This document shows positions 10,928 to 23,930 of a stretch of DNA of 64,000 bases, one piece after another; position 1 is the first letter of the stretch, and every line of letters starts with the position of its first letter. A program made the translations under genes and the position numbers. Source of the stretch: Ceratothoa steindachneri (lineage: Eukaryota > Arthropoda > Malacostraca > Isopoda > Cymothoidae). The DNA is taken from NCBI GenBank assembly GCA_963969495.1, contig OZ018318.1, positions 102,500,141 through 102,564,140 of the forward strand, written 5' to 3'. The notes beneath the pieces are model-generated. The model did not search any database. It was given only the letters and a program-made list of their open reading frames with translations, and was not told the DNA's origin.

Positions 10928-11489
10928 TCTGACAAGTTCTGGTAGATGTTGTAATAGAAATAGAGGCGTTCTGATCTTTTCTGACGATACTGTAATATAA
11001 CTTTACCGAAATTAAAGACCATTCAATTTACTAAGCGCGTTCACAAATTTTAACATACTGTGAAAATCATAATTATCAATTAATATATAAATAGTATCTT
11101 TACAGTGCCTAAAGCGAAGCAAATAAGTTAAAGCATATAGTGATTTAATTCCCAATAGCAATTATCATTGAAGTAAATAACTCCATATCTTATGTGTTAC
11201 TGTATTTAATTAATATGTTTAACTTGATTATTTACTGCAACCAAAGCAAAAAAATCAAATGGAATTTCTTTGCAAACTTCCAAAGGAAAGTCAACGAGTT
11301 TCAGATTTACTCGTTGCAGTCAATCTCCTCTTAGGTTTTGGAGACGAACCAAAACAAAGAGGTTCTACTGCAGACAGTTTAGTGCCTTAGTGACCACAAC
11401 TCATCTTTTCTTGACCAAATAAATATCTATCTAAGCTTCATGAATAAAACCCATTAGGCTTTGAAGCAAAAACTGTCGAAGTCTCTCTT
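10928..11489. other. unassigned AT-rich sequence
   Basis: No tandem repeat and no frame with recognised motifs. Confidence 0.45.
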
Positions 11490-11815
11490 CTAGTGGGTCC
11501 AAATCAAACAAGGTCAACAGACCTAAGTCAAGTGTTCCTAATTATTCTGACTTATGACCTTTATAACTTTCAACAAGTGGGGCCAATCCGACCCATAGTT
11601 AATTTTCTTTTAATAATTCCCGGACTAATCTTGGGGGATCTTCGCAATTATATCGTTCGAAAGAAAATCTAAAACAACATAAGGGTTTCAAATTTCGTTA
11701 GAATCAGCCGAATAGTTACCATGTTATTGCCAAATAAACTCATTGAAAAGTAAAATGGTTACCATCCGACCGACGACCTACGGACCAACATAGTCACTTA
11801 TAGACTCGCGTCTAA
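11490..11815 (+). repeat. dispersed AGTCGCGTGC repeat family, copy A
   Basis: Shares with the copies at 50779-52215, 57598-57782 and 61772-62036 (minus) the ordered blocks AACAAGGTCAACA, CTTATGACCTT, TAATTCCCGGACTAA, AATTATATCGTTCGAAAG, AAAACAACATAAGGGTTTCA, AATTTCGTTAGAATC, CCGAATAGTTA and the end ACTCGCGTCTAAAA. In this copy the 5' AGTCGCGTGC motif has decayed to AGTCAAGTGT (11526), and an extra ~30 bp (GGGGCCAATCCGACCC) sits after the first block. It has no coding capacity. Confidence 0.8.
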
Positions 11816-11991
11816 AATCTTTCTTTGAGAATCTGCGCCAACTACAAAGAGTTCATGATGAACTTATCCGAAATCATCAAACCCTGGGTAACCGCAATGG
11901 TGTCGTCATTCTAAAAAACAAATACCATATGTAGTCCGAGAGACCCTGAATAGTCTCTCATAGTTTGGGAGCTACTGCCTCATCTGCCAAG
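11816..11991. other. unassigned spacer
   Basis: Short sequence between repeat copy A and the CT microsatellite. No feature seen. Confidence 0.4.
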
Positions 11992-13120
<1,129 letters not shown>

Positions 13121-13162
13121 ACGTAGGGAGCTAGTCGCCCTTTGGATGCTAGCTCCCTACGT
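13121..13162. repeat. perfect 14-bp inverted repeat, 14-nt loop
   Basis: ACGTAGGGAGCTAG at 13121-13134 is followed by a 14-nt loop and its exact reverse complement CTAGCTCCCTACGT at 13149-13162. The surrounding sequence is GC-rich and otherwise unassigned. There is no T run after it, so it is not an obvious terminator. Confidence 0.95.
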
Positions 13163-13524
13163 AGGAGAGATCACCCAACTGGATAAAAAATGCGCATTGA
13201 GATCTGAATGGCAATCACTGGTGAGCCCAAAGGACCAGGGAGGTGGGGGGCTCATATTATATGTTTTTACCCCAACCGACAGAACCCATCGTGAACCCAT
13301 CCGTCCCGCTTCAGGGTCATGTGGATATGAGCCCCCCCGCCCCCAATAGGGGCCACTAGTACTCCATCAGAATGGTTTCGGAACTGATGAGAGAGTAAAT
13401 ATGCTGCTTTGTGAAGAACATAAGAAAAGAAGGAGACTGCAAAAGACCATTATGCGCCCAATGGGCAGCGAATTGGTGACGCCGCCGAAAGCCACCTCGA
13501 CGAAGGTGGCGAGAGCTCCGCGTC
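13163..13524. other. unassigned GC-richer sequence
   Basis: Contains short G runs (GGGAGGTGGGGGG) and C runs, and is bounded on the right by the second piece of the ~33-bp satellite. An open frame of 113 codons (13008-13349) crosses the inverted repeat but has no recognisable domain. Confidence 0.35.
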
Positions 13525-14310
13525 CTTGATTGCGGTCACATCAATTTGCCATTTCCCTCGCGAAGGAAGCAGGGCCTTTACCCCCAATCTACGGCTTTGA
13601 TAAAGATTTTACCATTGATCTGCGCTCTGGATGTGGGGTTTACCACCGATATACACTCTCGATATCGTTTTACCACCTACCTGCGCTCTTGATGCGGTTT
13701 CACCACCGAATTGTGCTTGTAGTAGAAGTTTTGCCACAGAGTTGTGTTCTTAACAAGGGCTTTACAAATCATCTGCGCTCTCGATAAGGTTTGTGCTATT
13801 TTTCAAGGATTTCACCCCCGAGATGCGCTCTTGCTGACAGTTTTACCACCGATCTACACTATTAAGGTTTTGCTACAGATAAGGGTTTACCATTGACTTG
13901 GGCTATTTACCAGGATTTATACCACCTATTTGGCTTTTATTAGAGTTTTTGCCACCAATTTGCGCTATTCATCAAGATTTTACCAGAGATGTTGCGCTTT
14001 TGATCGTGGTTTTACCACCTACTTTGCGGTCTTGTATATGGATTATCACCGATTTTGCGTTATTGGTTAGGGTTTACCACCGATATGCGCTCTTGTAAGG
14101 ATTTATTATCGACATGCGATCTTATCCAGGAATTTACTACAGATTTTCGCCATCGATTTGTGCTCTTGAAATTACTATATGTTTTTCGATATAGATAGGG
14201 GTTTTACCACCGATTTGCGATCGTGGTAAGGGGTTTACCAGTGATCGCGCTCTTGGAACGAATTTTACCTCGATCTGCGTTCTTGACAAGGGTTATACAA
14301 GGAGTTTCAG
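13525..14310. repeat. ~33-bp minisatellite, second and largest piece
   Basis: About 20 diverged units containing TTTTACCACCGATTTGCGC and CTCTTG words, the same satellite as 9691-10035. Short frames inside it (13530-13787, 13898-14098) are satellite translations. Confidence 0.85.
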
Positions 14311-14934
14311 GTAAATTGATACGATGGACAAAATCTGCGTTCACGACTTTCTTCAGGCGAGACCTGAACTGATGACATTACCTCCACAATGGTGTCCCGC
14401 CTTGTTGACAGCCTTCTCGCCAACACCCCACCCAAAATAATCTAGGGAGCTGCAGTCCCCAAGTCTGGGGACGTTGCTGAACAACTACGCCTGTGTCTTT
14501 CTTCTCTTGTGTACGGGAACAGAGTCGTACTGGAATGCGAGGGTCCTCACTGCGGCTACTAGGTCCATCCAAGGCTTACTTACAGTCTCTAGTACCTCAA
14601 TGTAAGCGTCCACATTGACCTTGGAGCTTCAGTGGAAGATGTGGGGAGACATAACTTGGCCCTCGCGGTTGACTACCTCCAGATCCATCAAAAGAAGAGG
14701 AGATTTTTGTGCATCACAATCAACTTCACGCTTTTCCCAGCGCGGACGGCTGTGAGTATGGCGTACCGTGGGCCGATTTCAGAAGAAACGGCATTTTGTT
14801 ATCCGCATGAAAGCTAAACTCTCGCTGAGCGTGTCCAAGGTTAAGTAACCTACATTGGTACGGTCATTAACCCTTAGGTACACTTTCAATTTTGTATCGA
14901 TTTACTTGAAACGTACTGCCCTATGGATATGCGT
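14311..14934. other. unassigned interruption of the ~33-bp satellite
   Basis: About 600 bp of non-repetitive, GC-richer sequence separating the second and third satellite pieces. No transposon ends or recognisable frames were found. It could be an old insertion. Confidence 0.4.
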
Positions 14935-15045
14935 TTCTGAAAAGGGTTTTACCATCGATCTGCACTCTTGGGAAGGGATTTACCATCGATTTGCGCTTTC
15001 AACACCGAAATTCGTTATTGGTGAGGGGTTTACCACAAATATAGT
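14935..15045. repeat. ~33-bp minisatellite, third piece
   Basis: Three or four units (TTTTACCATCGATCTGCACTC and similar) of the satellite also seen at 9691 and 13525. Confidence 0.75.
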
Positions 15046-15084
15046 CACATTTTATCCGTTTTATTTCTCAGCGAGAAACTACTG

Positions 15085-15244
15085 CTTAATGTCGGTTCCG
15101 AACCATGTGAAGCCGACCCAAATCTAACTCCATCTAGCGACTAACCAAACCCGATTTGGCTTAACTTAATGTCGGTTCCGAACCATGTGAAGCCGACCCA
15201 AATCTAACTCCATCTAGCGACTAACCATACCCGATTTGGCTTAA
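15085..15244. repeat. 80-bp direct tandem duplication
   Basis: The 80-bp unit starting CTTAATGTCGGTTCCGAACC at 15085 is repeated at 15165 with one visible difference (CCAAACCC against CCATACCC). The near identity suggests a recent duplication. Confidence 0.97.
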
Positions 15245-15674
15245 CTTAAATAAGAGCAGAAGTGGTGATTTCCTATGGCTAAAATGTAGCCCTAGGAAAG
15301 AAGGGAAATTGAAATGACCAAAGAGGTCATTTTTGCATCGGAAAAAAATGGGACAAGAGACAGAGAAATGAAGAAATATTGCAGATAAATAGAATATTAA
15401 TAAACATCAATAAAAAAACAGGGTGGTGACGACAAGAAATCTTATACTGCAAACGACGTCCGCCCTTAAAACTGGCGCGACTTCCTCGTTTGGTGTCAGT
15501 TGGTTATAGAAACTTTGGTTCTTTACTTAAGTAGAAAATGTTTTTTAAAATATCTTCTAATTGAGTCATATTTGAACTTTATTGGTAATTATGCAGAGCA
15601 GTTAACGATCTTCTAATTGGTCTTTAAGTCGTTGGTATTTTGAGGCAGAAAATTAGAATAAAGCAAATGAGAGA
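15245..15674. other. unassigned sequence
   Basis: No repeat or coding signal recognised. The region leads into the CACGAATAAG satellite. Confidence 0.4.
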
Positions 15675-17300
15675 AGGGGCACGAATAAGTCTTTGTTTGT
15701 GGTTGCTTAAATTATTGCACGAATGTCTTTGTTTGTGTTTGCTTGTATTATTGCACGAATGTTTTTGTTTGTGGTTGCTCAAAAAAGACTTTGTTGTTTA
15801 AGGAATGTCTTTGTTTGTGGTTGCTCAAATAAGACTGTTGTTGCACGAATTTATGTGTTTGTGGTTGCTCTAATACGTCTTCGTTCTTGGTTACACGAAT
15901 ACATCTTCATTTCTGGTTGCTCGAATAAGTCCTTATTCGTATTTGCCCGAATGACTTTTTCATTGCACGAATAAATCTTCGTTTGTTGTTACAAGAAGAA
16001 GATAGTTTGTGAGTTTAGAAATACGTGTTTGTTTCTGTTTGCCCGATTGAGCCTTCATTTATAGTTGTACGAAAAAGTATTATTTTATGTTTGCACGAAT
16101 ACGTTTTAGTTTTTAGTTGCACGAATGAATTTTAGTATGTAGTTGCAGGCGTATTCGTTTGTGGTTGCGCGCATGTCTTCATTTGTGATTGCACGAAGAA
16201 ATTATTGTTTGTGGTTGCATGGAAAATCTGCTTTGCAATTGCACGAATAAGCTATTATTGTGATTTCACGAATAACGGCATCATCTGCGATTAGACGAAT
16301 ACGGCATTTGGGATTCTAAGTAAACGGCATCGTTTGTAATTGAATGGACAAGTCATCTTTCGTGATTACACGAATAATGTTTTATTCGTGTGTGCACGAA
16401 TAAGATATCATTCGTGATTGATTGATTAAGTCTCCATTTGTATGAAGGATTTATTATTCGTACTTGCATGAATAAGTCTTCGTTTAGGATTCTACGAAGT
16501 AAACATCCGTTATTGAACGAATAAATGACGACTCGCGAATAAGTCATCATTTATAATATCAGGAATAAGACCTTTTATTCTTTATGTTTTACGAATAAGT
16601 TATCATTTGTGAGTGCACGAATGCGCCATCATTGGGGATTGGAAGAATAAGTCAATATCTGTGATTGGATGAAAATGACATCATTTGTGATTGCACGAAT
16701 AAGTAATGATTTCGGCTTTCGCAAATAAGTCATCATTAGTGTGTCCCACGACCACGGCGTTTGTACGCGCGCACATGAACGACTCGTTATTTGTGGTCGC
16801 ACGAATAGGTAATCATTTGAGGTCACACGGGTAAGTCAGCATTGGTGAGTGGACGAATACGTCACTATTCCAGGTCCCACGAATAATTCATCTTTTGTGG
16901 TCAAAATTCATCACCGTTTGCGGTTTTACTAATAAACCACCATTTCTGGTTGCACGAATAAGTTTTCATTTGTGGTTGCACAAATAAGACATCATTTGTG
17001 GTCGCACGAGTAAGTTAGCATTGGAGAGTGGACGAATATATCACTCTTCATGGTCCCACGAGTAATTCATCGTTTTGGAGTCCCACGAATAAGTCCTCAT
17101 TCGTGGTCGAAATAATGTCATCCTTTTTGGTTGAATGAATAAATTATCTTTTGTGACTGCACGAATAAGTTACCCTTCCTTCTTGCACAAATAAGTAACC
17201 TTTCATGATTTCATAAATAAGTCACCGTTCGTGATTGTACGAATGAGTCACTATTCATAATTGCGCAAATAACACCATTTTTATTGCACGGATGAGTATC
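15675..17300. repeat. ~28-bp minisatellite, 1.6 kb
   Basis: Variable units of the form GTGGTTGCACGAATAAGTC then ATCATTT, roughly 24-32 bp, about 55-60 copies. Units on the left carry GTCTTTGTTTGTGG, and those on the right carry GTCATCATTTGTG, so the array drifts along its length. It is the second longest satellite in the window. Short frames on either strand are by-products. Confidence 0.92.
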
Positions 17301-18714
17301 GAATCGGGGTGATACGAACAACTCCCCGTTAAATGTACGAACAAATCTCTTTTTGTGATAAGTGGCCCAGTTCCAGTTTGCATCGTGCGTGAAGAGGCTA
17401 CTCGATGGACGACACTTCCATTGCGTGGTTTCACGCAAGCCATTCTAAAGTGCCCAATAACATAATATAACGTCTGTTGGGTTTTCATGACGTACATAGA
17501 TGCCTCGAACCCATTTGAACAGGCTTGGAATCCTCTAGCAATTTTCTCTTGGGAGTATAAAGGAGCATTTGTTTCCTAACTAGTGTTCTAAATTTGGTCG
17601 ATAATAATAATCACAACATTAATAGAATTAATTTAAAGGGCATTTAATATCAAGGGAATAAGGAATTAGAAAATGAAAATGAAAATAAAAAAGATAATAA
17701 TTTAAAATGCAAATAAGAAAAGGTAAATCAGAATAGAGTAAAAATTTATTAATGAATATTGTAAATAATCATGTAAATGACACGTAAATAATAATGCAAA
17801 AACATGTAAATATTGTAAATAATCCTGTAAATAACAATAGAGGTAATATGTGAGCGTTGCTATAAGTCACCTTATAAATGGAAGGAAACGGCCTAACCTC
17901 GCGCATTCATGCAATCACCTTCGTGTTTTACGACGCGCAGCTTTCGTCTCGCGGTCTCAGTTATATTATTCCTCCCCCAACACAAAAAAACCTACCTCAA
18001 CCTTCCCACAAAGTAGGATCGGCGAGCATCAATGCTAGTAAAAATACCCTACACTTCCCAATCCCTGAAAATCCTAATTGCTAAATTTTTATCATTTCTT
18101 TTTAATAATTTTGTAATCATTTAAAAAGATACATATTTAAAAAAATATTTGTAAAATAATTTTTATATTTTTCATTAATTTTGTACAGATTTTTATATAT
18201 ACCCCCCCCCCCCAATTATAATTTTTAAAATAATTTTTAAATCTTTTTTGTACTAATTTTGGCTCCCATTTTGGCGCATGTAGAATAAATAAGTAAGCCA
18301 TGTTGGCTCTATCGATTAATTCCACCTCGAAATGTAGAAACAGATTTTAGATTTGAGGTGGGAACGTGACTTGGACGCGATGGATTGTATTTGGGAAGAT
18401 TACGTCGCTTTTCCTTCGACACGACTGACTTTTTTTACCTTCCCTTAACTTCCTCCGAAACTTCCGCCCCCAAATGGCGAATTTTATTTACATTTCAATG
18501 AGATATATCGACACTTTTAGGGGGCTGGGGGGAGGGGCACTCCGAAACTAAACCCCAGGCCCCGACCTCAGCTGCCAGAACGAGTTTGTCATAGTGTCAA
18601 TGGTGAGGGCTTAGGATCTCCATTGGGGATTTCGGTGCGTAGTTTAGAGTACTCGAATATATTTTTTTTAGGACCATGGTTCTCCGTGGTCAAAATGTCG
18701 GGGGGGGGAGGATA
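17301..18714. other. unassigned, AT-rich
   Basis: Contains AAATAATCATGTAAATGACA-like loosely repeated words at about 17750-17840 and a C10-type run near 18204. The overlapping frames at 17850-18084 have no recognised motif. No gene is supported. Confidence 0.4.
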
Positions 18715-19340
18715 GATTTAAATAACATTTTTTTATTATTCTAATATATTATTCGATTCTTTTTATTATTTAAATACATTATTCGTTTATTTTTTATAAT
18801 ATATTATTAGATTTTTTTATTATTCTAATCAATTATTCATGTTTTATTTTCTATTACATTATTCTTTTCTTTTTACTCTTCTAATATATTATTTGTTTAT
18901 TTTTATTATTATAATATATTATTCATTTGTTTTTATTTTCATATTACATTATCCCTTTATTTTTATTGTTCTAATTTATTATGCTTTTCTTTTTATTGTT
19001 CTAATAGAATATTTGCTTCTTTTTATTATTCTAATATAGTATTGATTTGTTTTATTTTCATATCACATTATTTTTTTGTTCCAATAGATTATTCTTTTTT
19101 ATTGTTCTAATATATTATTTGTTTCTTTTTATTATTCTAATATATTATTGATTTGTTTTTATTTTAATATTACATTATTCCTTTCTTTTTATTGTTCTAA
19201 TATATTATTCTTTTTTTTTATTGTTCTAATATAATATTCGTTTCTTTTTATTGTTCTAATATATTATTTGCCTCTTTTTATTGTTCTAATATATTATTTG
19301 CCTCTTTTTATTATTCTAATATATTATTCATATGTATGTC
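18715..19340. repeat. ~30-bp AT-rich minisatellite
   Basis: About 20 units of TTTCTTTTTATTGTTCTAAT followed by ATATTATTCG. Spacing is close to 30 bp in the right half and looser on the left. The hydrophobic frame at 18839-19039 is a translation of this satellite. Confidence 0.93.
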
Positions 19341-19639
19341 TTCTTATAATATTTGGTGATTTCTGATCTGATTTATTTTATTTTTCGAGCGGAAAGCAAC
19401 AGTGCCATTTTACCTCAGAAGATCTTTTTTTAAATGAACTTTGGGGAGGCAAAAATTTGAAAATGTTAAATATAGTTCATATACAGAATTTGGTTGATAG
19501 TGACCTGGACGACACCACTTTCCTAACTTACCTCCTTTCAAGAACAAAGGCAGATTTCTTGATGTACACTTAAGAAAAGCACAAAATATGTACGAGTATC
19601 GTTTGATTTGAACGAACCGCATGAAACTGGCCCAATGAA
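19341..19639. other. unassigned sequence
   Basis: Transition between two satellites. The - strand frame 19410-19709 has no recognised motif and runs into the next repeat. Confidence 0.35.
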
Positions 19640-20449
19640 TGGTTGGCTCCTCCAAAATTGCCTGGATACTAAGATTACCACTATTTGGTAACTCTGGTAC
19701 AAACGCCAAGATACTAAGCTTACTCTAGCGCGAGGTGGCAACTCCATTACCATAAGTACTGCCTACCAAGGTGTCTCTGGCTCTATGCGGCAACTCTAAT
19801 GCCTGTGCTAGGATATTGTTTAACCTAGTGTTATATCGTAAGGGATATAAATTTGTTACTAGGTTACTTTAGGATATGTGGCTAGTCTCAATAATATGAC
19901 TGGTTGGTTCCGCTACAAGTGAAGGGATTAACGCTATTTACAACTGTGATCTAAATTGTTGGTTCTACTACAAGTGCTACGATACTAAGGTTCCGCTACA
20001 AGTACTAGGATAGTAATGTTACTCTAGTATGATGCGGTAACTATGAAATTATATAATGGTTTAGCTACAAGTGCTAGGATACTATCGTTAATTTTGCGCA
20101 TGGTAACTTACAATGATGTGAATTCTTAGTTTCGGCCCCACAGCACTAAGTTTAGAAGGTTACTCTAGCGCTATTTGGCAAATATGATGAGAACTTTGCT
20201 TCCACTACAAGTGCTACGATACTATACTCACTCTAGCTCTATGTACCAATTTTGATGCAAATGCTAAGATGCAAAGTTTATCGCTATGTGATAACCATAA
20301 TATAAATCGTTAATAGTACTCAAAGTGCAGCATAACTATGTTACTATGGTGTTGCAACTCTACTACAAGTGCTAAGACACGAAAATTATCGCTATATCTT
20401 AACAGTTATATGAAGTGTTAGTTCGCACACTGGTACTAGAATACTATTA
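19640..20449. repeat. degenerate ~67-bp satellite
   Basis: Recurring words are TACAAGTGCTAGGATACTAA, GGTTACTCTAGCGCTATG and GGCAACTCTGATG. The CAAGTGCTA-GATACTA word occurs near 19971, 19998, 20073, 20206 and 20354. The last intervals (133 and 148 bp) are about twice 67-74 bp, and the 27-bp interval shows local loss. The right edge is broken by a mariner element. Confidence 0.7.
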
Positions 20450-21053
20450 ATATTTTGTGATGAAACGACTTTTCTACTCACTCGGCACAGTCAATCGTCA
20501 CAATGTGCGTATTGGGGGAACAGAACACCCACATGAAACAGTTGAGCAAGAAACAAATTCCCCCAAGGTGAATCTCTTCTGTGCTGTGTCTCGGGACAAG
20601 ATTTATGATCCCTTTTTCTTTGACGGAGACACCGTTACAGGACAAGCTAATCTCAATATGCTCAAAAACTGGCTCTTCACTTTAATGCAATTTGATTCGC
20701 ATGACTTCATTTTTCAACAAGATGGAGCACCGCCCCATTGGCACCTGATGGTTCGAGCTTTTTTTAAAGTGCCCCAGTGATGAATTGTTCGGAAGGGGGC
20801 CCAAGACATTGCTCTTTATGCTTGGCCTGCGAGATCCCCAGACCTCACCTTGTGTGATTTTATTCTTGTGGGGATATGTAAAAGATCGCGTTTATGTTCC
20901 ACCGCTTCCCACTAACCTGATGACCTTAAACATCGAATAACAACAGCGATCAACTCAGTGGATCGTGATATGCTGATACGCGTGCGGGAGGAATTCTCTT
21001 ATCGCATTGATGTTGCCCGTGTTGCAGGTGGTGGTCACATTGAACACTTGTAA
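20450..21053 (+). pseudogene. mariner transposase, catalytic domain, frameshifted
   Basis: FCDETTF near 20450 matches the first catalytic Asp block (normally SDEATF). After a frameshift, NRHNVRIGG, NSPKVNLFCAV, FFFDGDTVTG and FQQDGAPPHWH (second Asp) follow in an open frame of 107 codons that stops at 20778. Farther on, in other frames, come ARSPDLTLCDF (third Asp), YVPPLPTN-like sequence, SVDRDMLIRVREE and finally VAGGGHIEHL with TAA at 21051-21053. All three Asp positions are present but never in one frame. The 5' third of the gene is missing. Confidence 0.85.
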
Positions 21054-21171
21054 GACAGGAAATAAAAGTTGATTGTGGGTAGAATACTTGTGACTTTGCT
21101 GGAGTTTTCTATTGCTTTTTCTTAATAAAATATTGCGTAATGAAATCGGTCCATTCTTTTTGAATAACCCT
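20450..21171 (+). mobile_element. mariner-like transposon, 5'-deleted
   Basis: The 3' half of a mariner. It starts in the middle of the catalytic domain directly after satellite DNA and ends with GGTCCATTCTTTTTGAATAA then CCCT next to TATATATA. The end AGGGTTATTCAAAAAGAATG, read inward, is a typical mariner terminal repeat. No 5' terminal repeat or DNA-binding domain is present, so the element cannot move. Confidence 0.85.
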
Positions 21172-23849
21172 ATATATATATATATGCTTAACAAATTTGT
21201 GAATGAGATGCGCTCGTTGCTTTATTTTGAGATTCCTCCGAGGCGAATGAGTACTCTGCGCCATACACAAATTCAATTATGCCATCTTTTTAAAGGTCAT
21301 TTCTTAAGATACCGATGGATAATAGTGTATCGGAATATTAGTTAATCAATGGGTATGTTTATTCAATACATAATTATTTTATATCTATTTGTCATTAAAT
21401 CAATACGGCAGAGAAATGAAAAGTAATCATACCACATTAACGTCACAAAAACAATACTTGGATACCTTTGGGTAATAAAAAATGTTTTCATTTCAAATAT
21501 TTTACGTTAATATGGGAAGCTTATATTGGTATTATTTCAGTAGTTATATTATTTTTTCTGAGTTTATTACTTAAATAGTTAGTTTAGTGTAGATGATGTG
21601 CGTTGAGGAGGGTATAATTTGGTTCCAGATAGTTGGTCGCATTGGTATGCTATGAGTGTTGGGATTTGAGGTGGCTAATGGTTGCCAGGTTATTGGGGGG
21701 CAGGTTTACTACGAATATCATATCGTGGGGGGATGGTATTGGTCTTGATGGATTATATATTTTTTAACACATTAACGACGTCAGCAACGACCAGTTTCTC
21801 CACAGAGGGGTCGACCCACATCAACGCTTTCGAAACTATGCTTACCCTGCCACCCCTTTTATACTCGATTAAGTGCAAGGGCAGTCATTATTTTGCTCAC
21901 AGTGAAAGCCTTTCATAATGTTGGGATGCTCTGTGTATTAACATTTCCCCCATTGAAGGTTCATCCCTGGGGAGAAGGCCCTGAGTTCAACCCTTCTTAC
22001 TCCCCTCCCTCCCCCAGACACATCTATCATCCACTTCCTCCTCAAGCAAGCCGTTGATTAGCTTTCAATCAGACAAAGCCGAGATCATTTTTGGATTGAG
22101 ATCTAATAAAAATGAAGAAAGAAAAAATGAGACAATTGCTAATTTTTATGTGACCCACAATGAAGATAAAAATAAATATATAACTAATATCTGAAATATG
22201 AAAACCATAGGTAAATAAAATCAATAATTATAGTACGAATATCCCATAGAGCCAACTTATTTGTTCGAGTACAACTACAGTGGTTGTAAACTAGCATCAT
22301 ATTTATTTGCTACATCAAATGAACCTTATTTTTGGCAAAATGCAGAACTTTTTCACATTTTAGGGATTAGTAACCCTCCCCTAGAAGTTCTGAGGGGGAA
22401 GGGGGTTACTTGTCTTAAAGGAGTTCACTATGACTTCAGAATAGTAAATGATGAATTAGTTCAGAACTCAAGAAGAGGAACTCTATTATATTTAGTTATT
22501 TTCAATAGCACTCATCCAAAATGCAAAATTAATAATACAGGAAGATAAACCATTAAAATTTGGGGGGGACACATCATTTACCTATGACAAGCAACCCATT
22601 TCAAGCCCCGAACCTGCGTCCAATATTTTGGACGCAAAAATAAAATACAAAGTATAACAAAAAATCTATACCAAAGTTCAATAGAAAACAAATTTATAGG
22701 TTCATAAAGCCCTATTGCAATGAACCGAGACAGTGGGTGACTAAAAAATAACACATATATTCTTGATAAACAAACCTCGAGTGGAAATTGATTTTCCGCA
22801 GTGAAGCCTTCGTGCAATATAGTATTTTTTATAACTTAAGGTCTATTAGAGATAACTAACTTGTAACTTTGAAAGGGAGGCTAATTAACTTTAAGCCGAA
22901 ATAAAAAATTGATCGATCAATTGAAAATACTTTTTTAATTATGTTTTTCTGCTGTCCAATATTTTAAGGTCCACTAATGGGTTAAAACAAGATTAAAACA
23001 CGCTGAAAAAGTTTTGAAAATGTTTGAAACCAGTTTAAAACTCGTTTGAAAAACGTATAAGGCAAGTTTAATAACACAAAAAGGACTTGTAGAATTCACC
23101 TTCACCATTTCATAAGGCAGCATAGCAGGTACCAACAAATTCCGACGGTTGCTTAGTGTCTATAAAGAAAAGAGAAAACTCGCGGGAAAAGGCTATGGTT
23201 GAGGAATGAAGTTCATCGATCAAAAAGTCTTTCATGGGTCGCAAACACGTCTCGACTGGTTTAATACTTGTCCAAGGCCCTGTCAAGAAACGTTATAGGA
23301 GGCTTATCTCCCTTCCCTTCCGTCAAAAGGAAAATCCATGATTTACCCCCCGCCCACTCCTTTCGCTCCTACTAAAGGTGTTTTAAGTTAATATATCAAG
23401 ATTTAGGCTAGAGTATATTAATAATACTATTTTACTTACAAAACATACCTATTCCCAGTGCTCTTTTGTTTTTCCCGCCTTTTTCTACCAACACTAACAC
23501 CCTTTAGCCCCCATTATTCCCCCACTCAGCAATCAGTTACTCTGGGGTCTCCCAAGGGAATTTTTAGAGCCCTACTTTCTGTGCGTGACCAGATTGACAG
23601 ACCGGAGATTCGTTAATCTATAACACGCCCGTAATGACTCTGAAAGGGTGTATTAAAGATCGGTATTAAACGAAGGCCACGAATTGGGCTGGATAAGTAC
23701 TTAAAAATGTACATAGTGTAGTCATAAATTTCTTGTTAACTTAAATTTGGAGGCTTGCGGCGATTATTAAAGGCTCAGTTTGCTGGAATAATAAGTCTAT
23801 GAAGCGATAACTCTAGGATTGAAACCTTAAGTTTGTTTATTTTTTATTT
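21172..23849. other. unassigned, AT-rich, no gene recognised
   Basis: Over 2.6 kb without a recognisable repeat or gene. The longest frame, 22261-22548 (95 codons, starting MFEYNYSGCKLASYLFATSN), has a protein-like composition but no known motif, and no splice context that would make it an exon. It is left as unassigned. Confidence 0.4.
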
Positions 23850-23930
23850 AATGTTTCTTTCCTCTTCTTAAGGAAGAATTGCACTTGTTGGTTTTCGCTC
23901 TTTTAGTTTTAAGTAAAATTTCTATTATTA
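23850..23930 (+). repeat. SINE-like repeat copy, 3' end
   Basis: CACTTGTTGGTTTTCGCTC, then TTTTAGTTTTAAGTAAA, then ATTTCTATTATTACTATTATT. This reproduces the 3' end of the family, including the AAGTAAA word and an ATT-rich tail. The body upstream is only weakly alignable. Confidence 0.7.

Noticed and set aside
13121..13162. Rho-independent terminator
   Set aside because: Hairpin without a following T run, in eukaryotic DNA with no operon.
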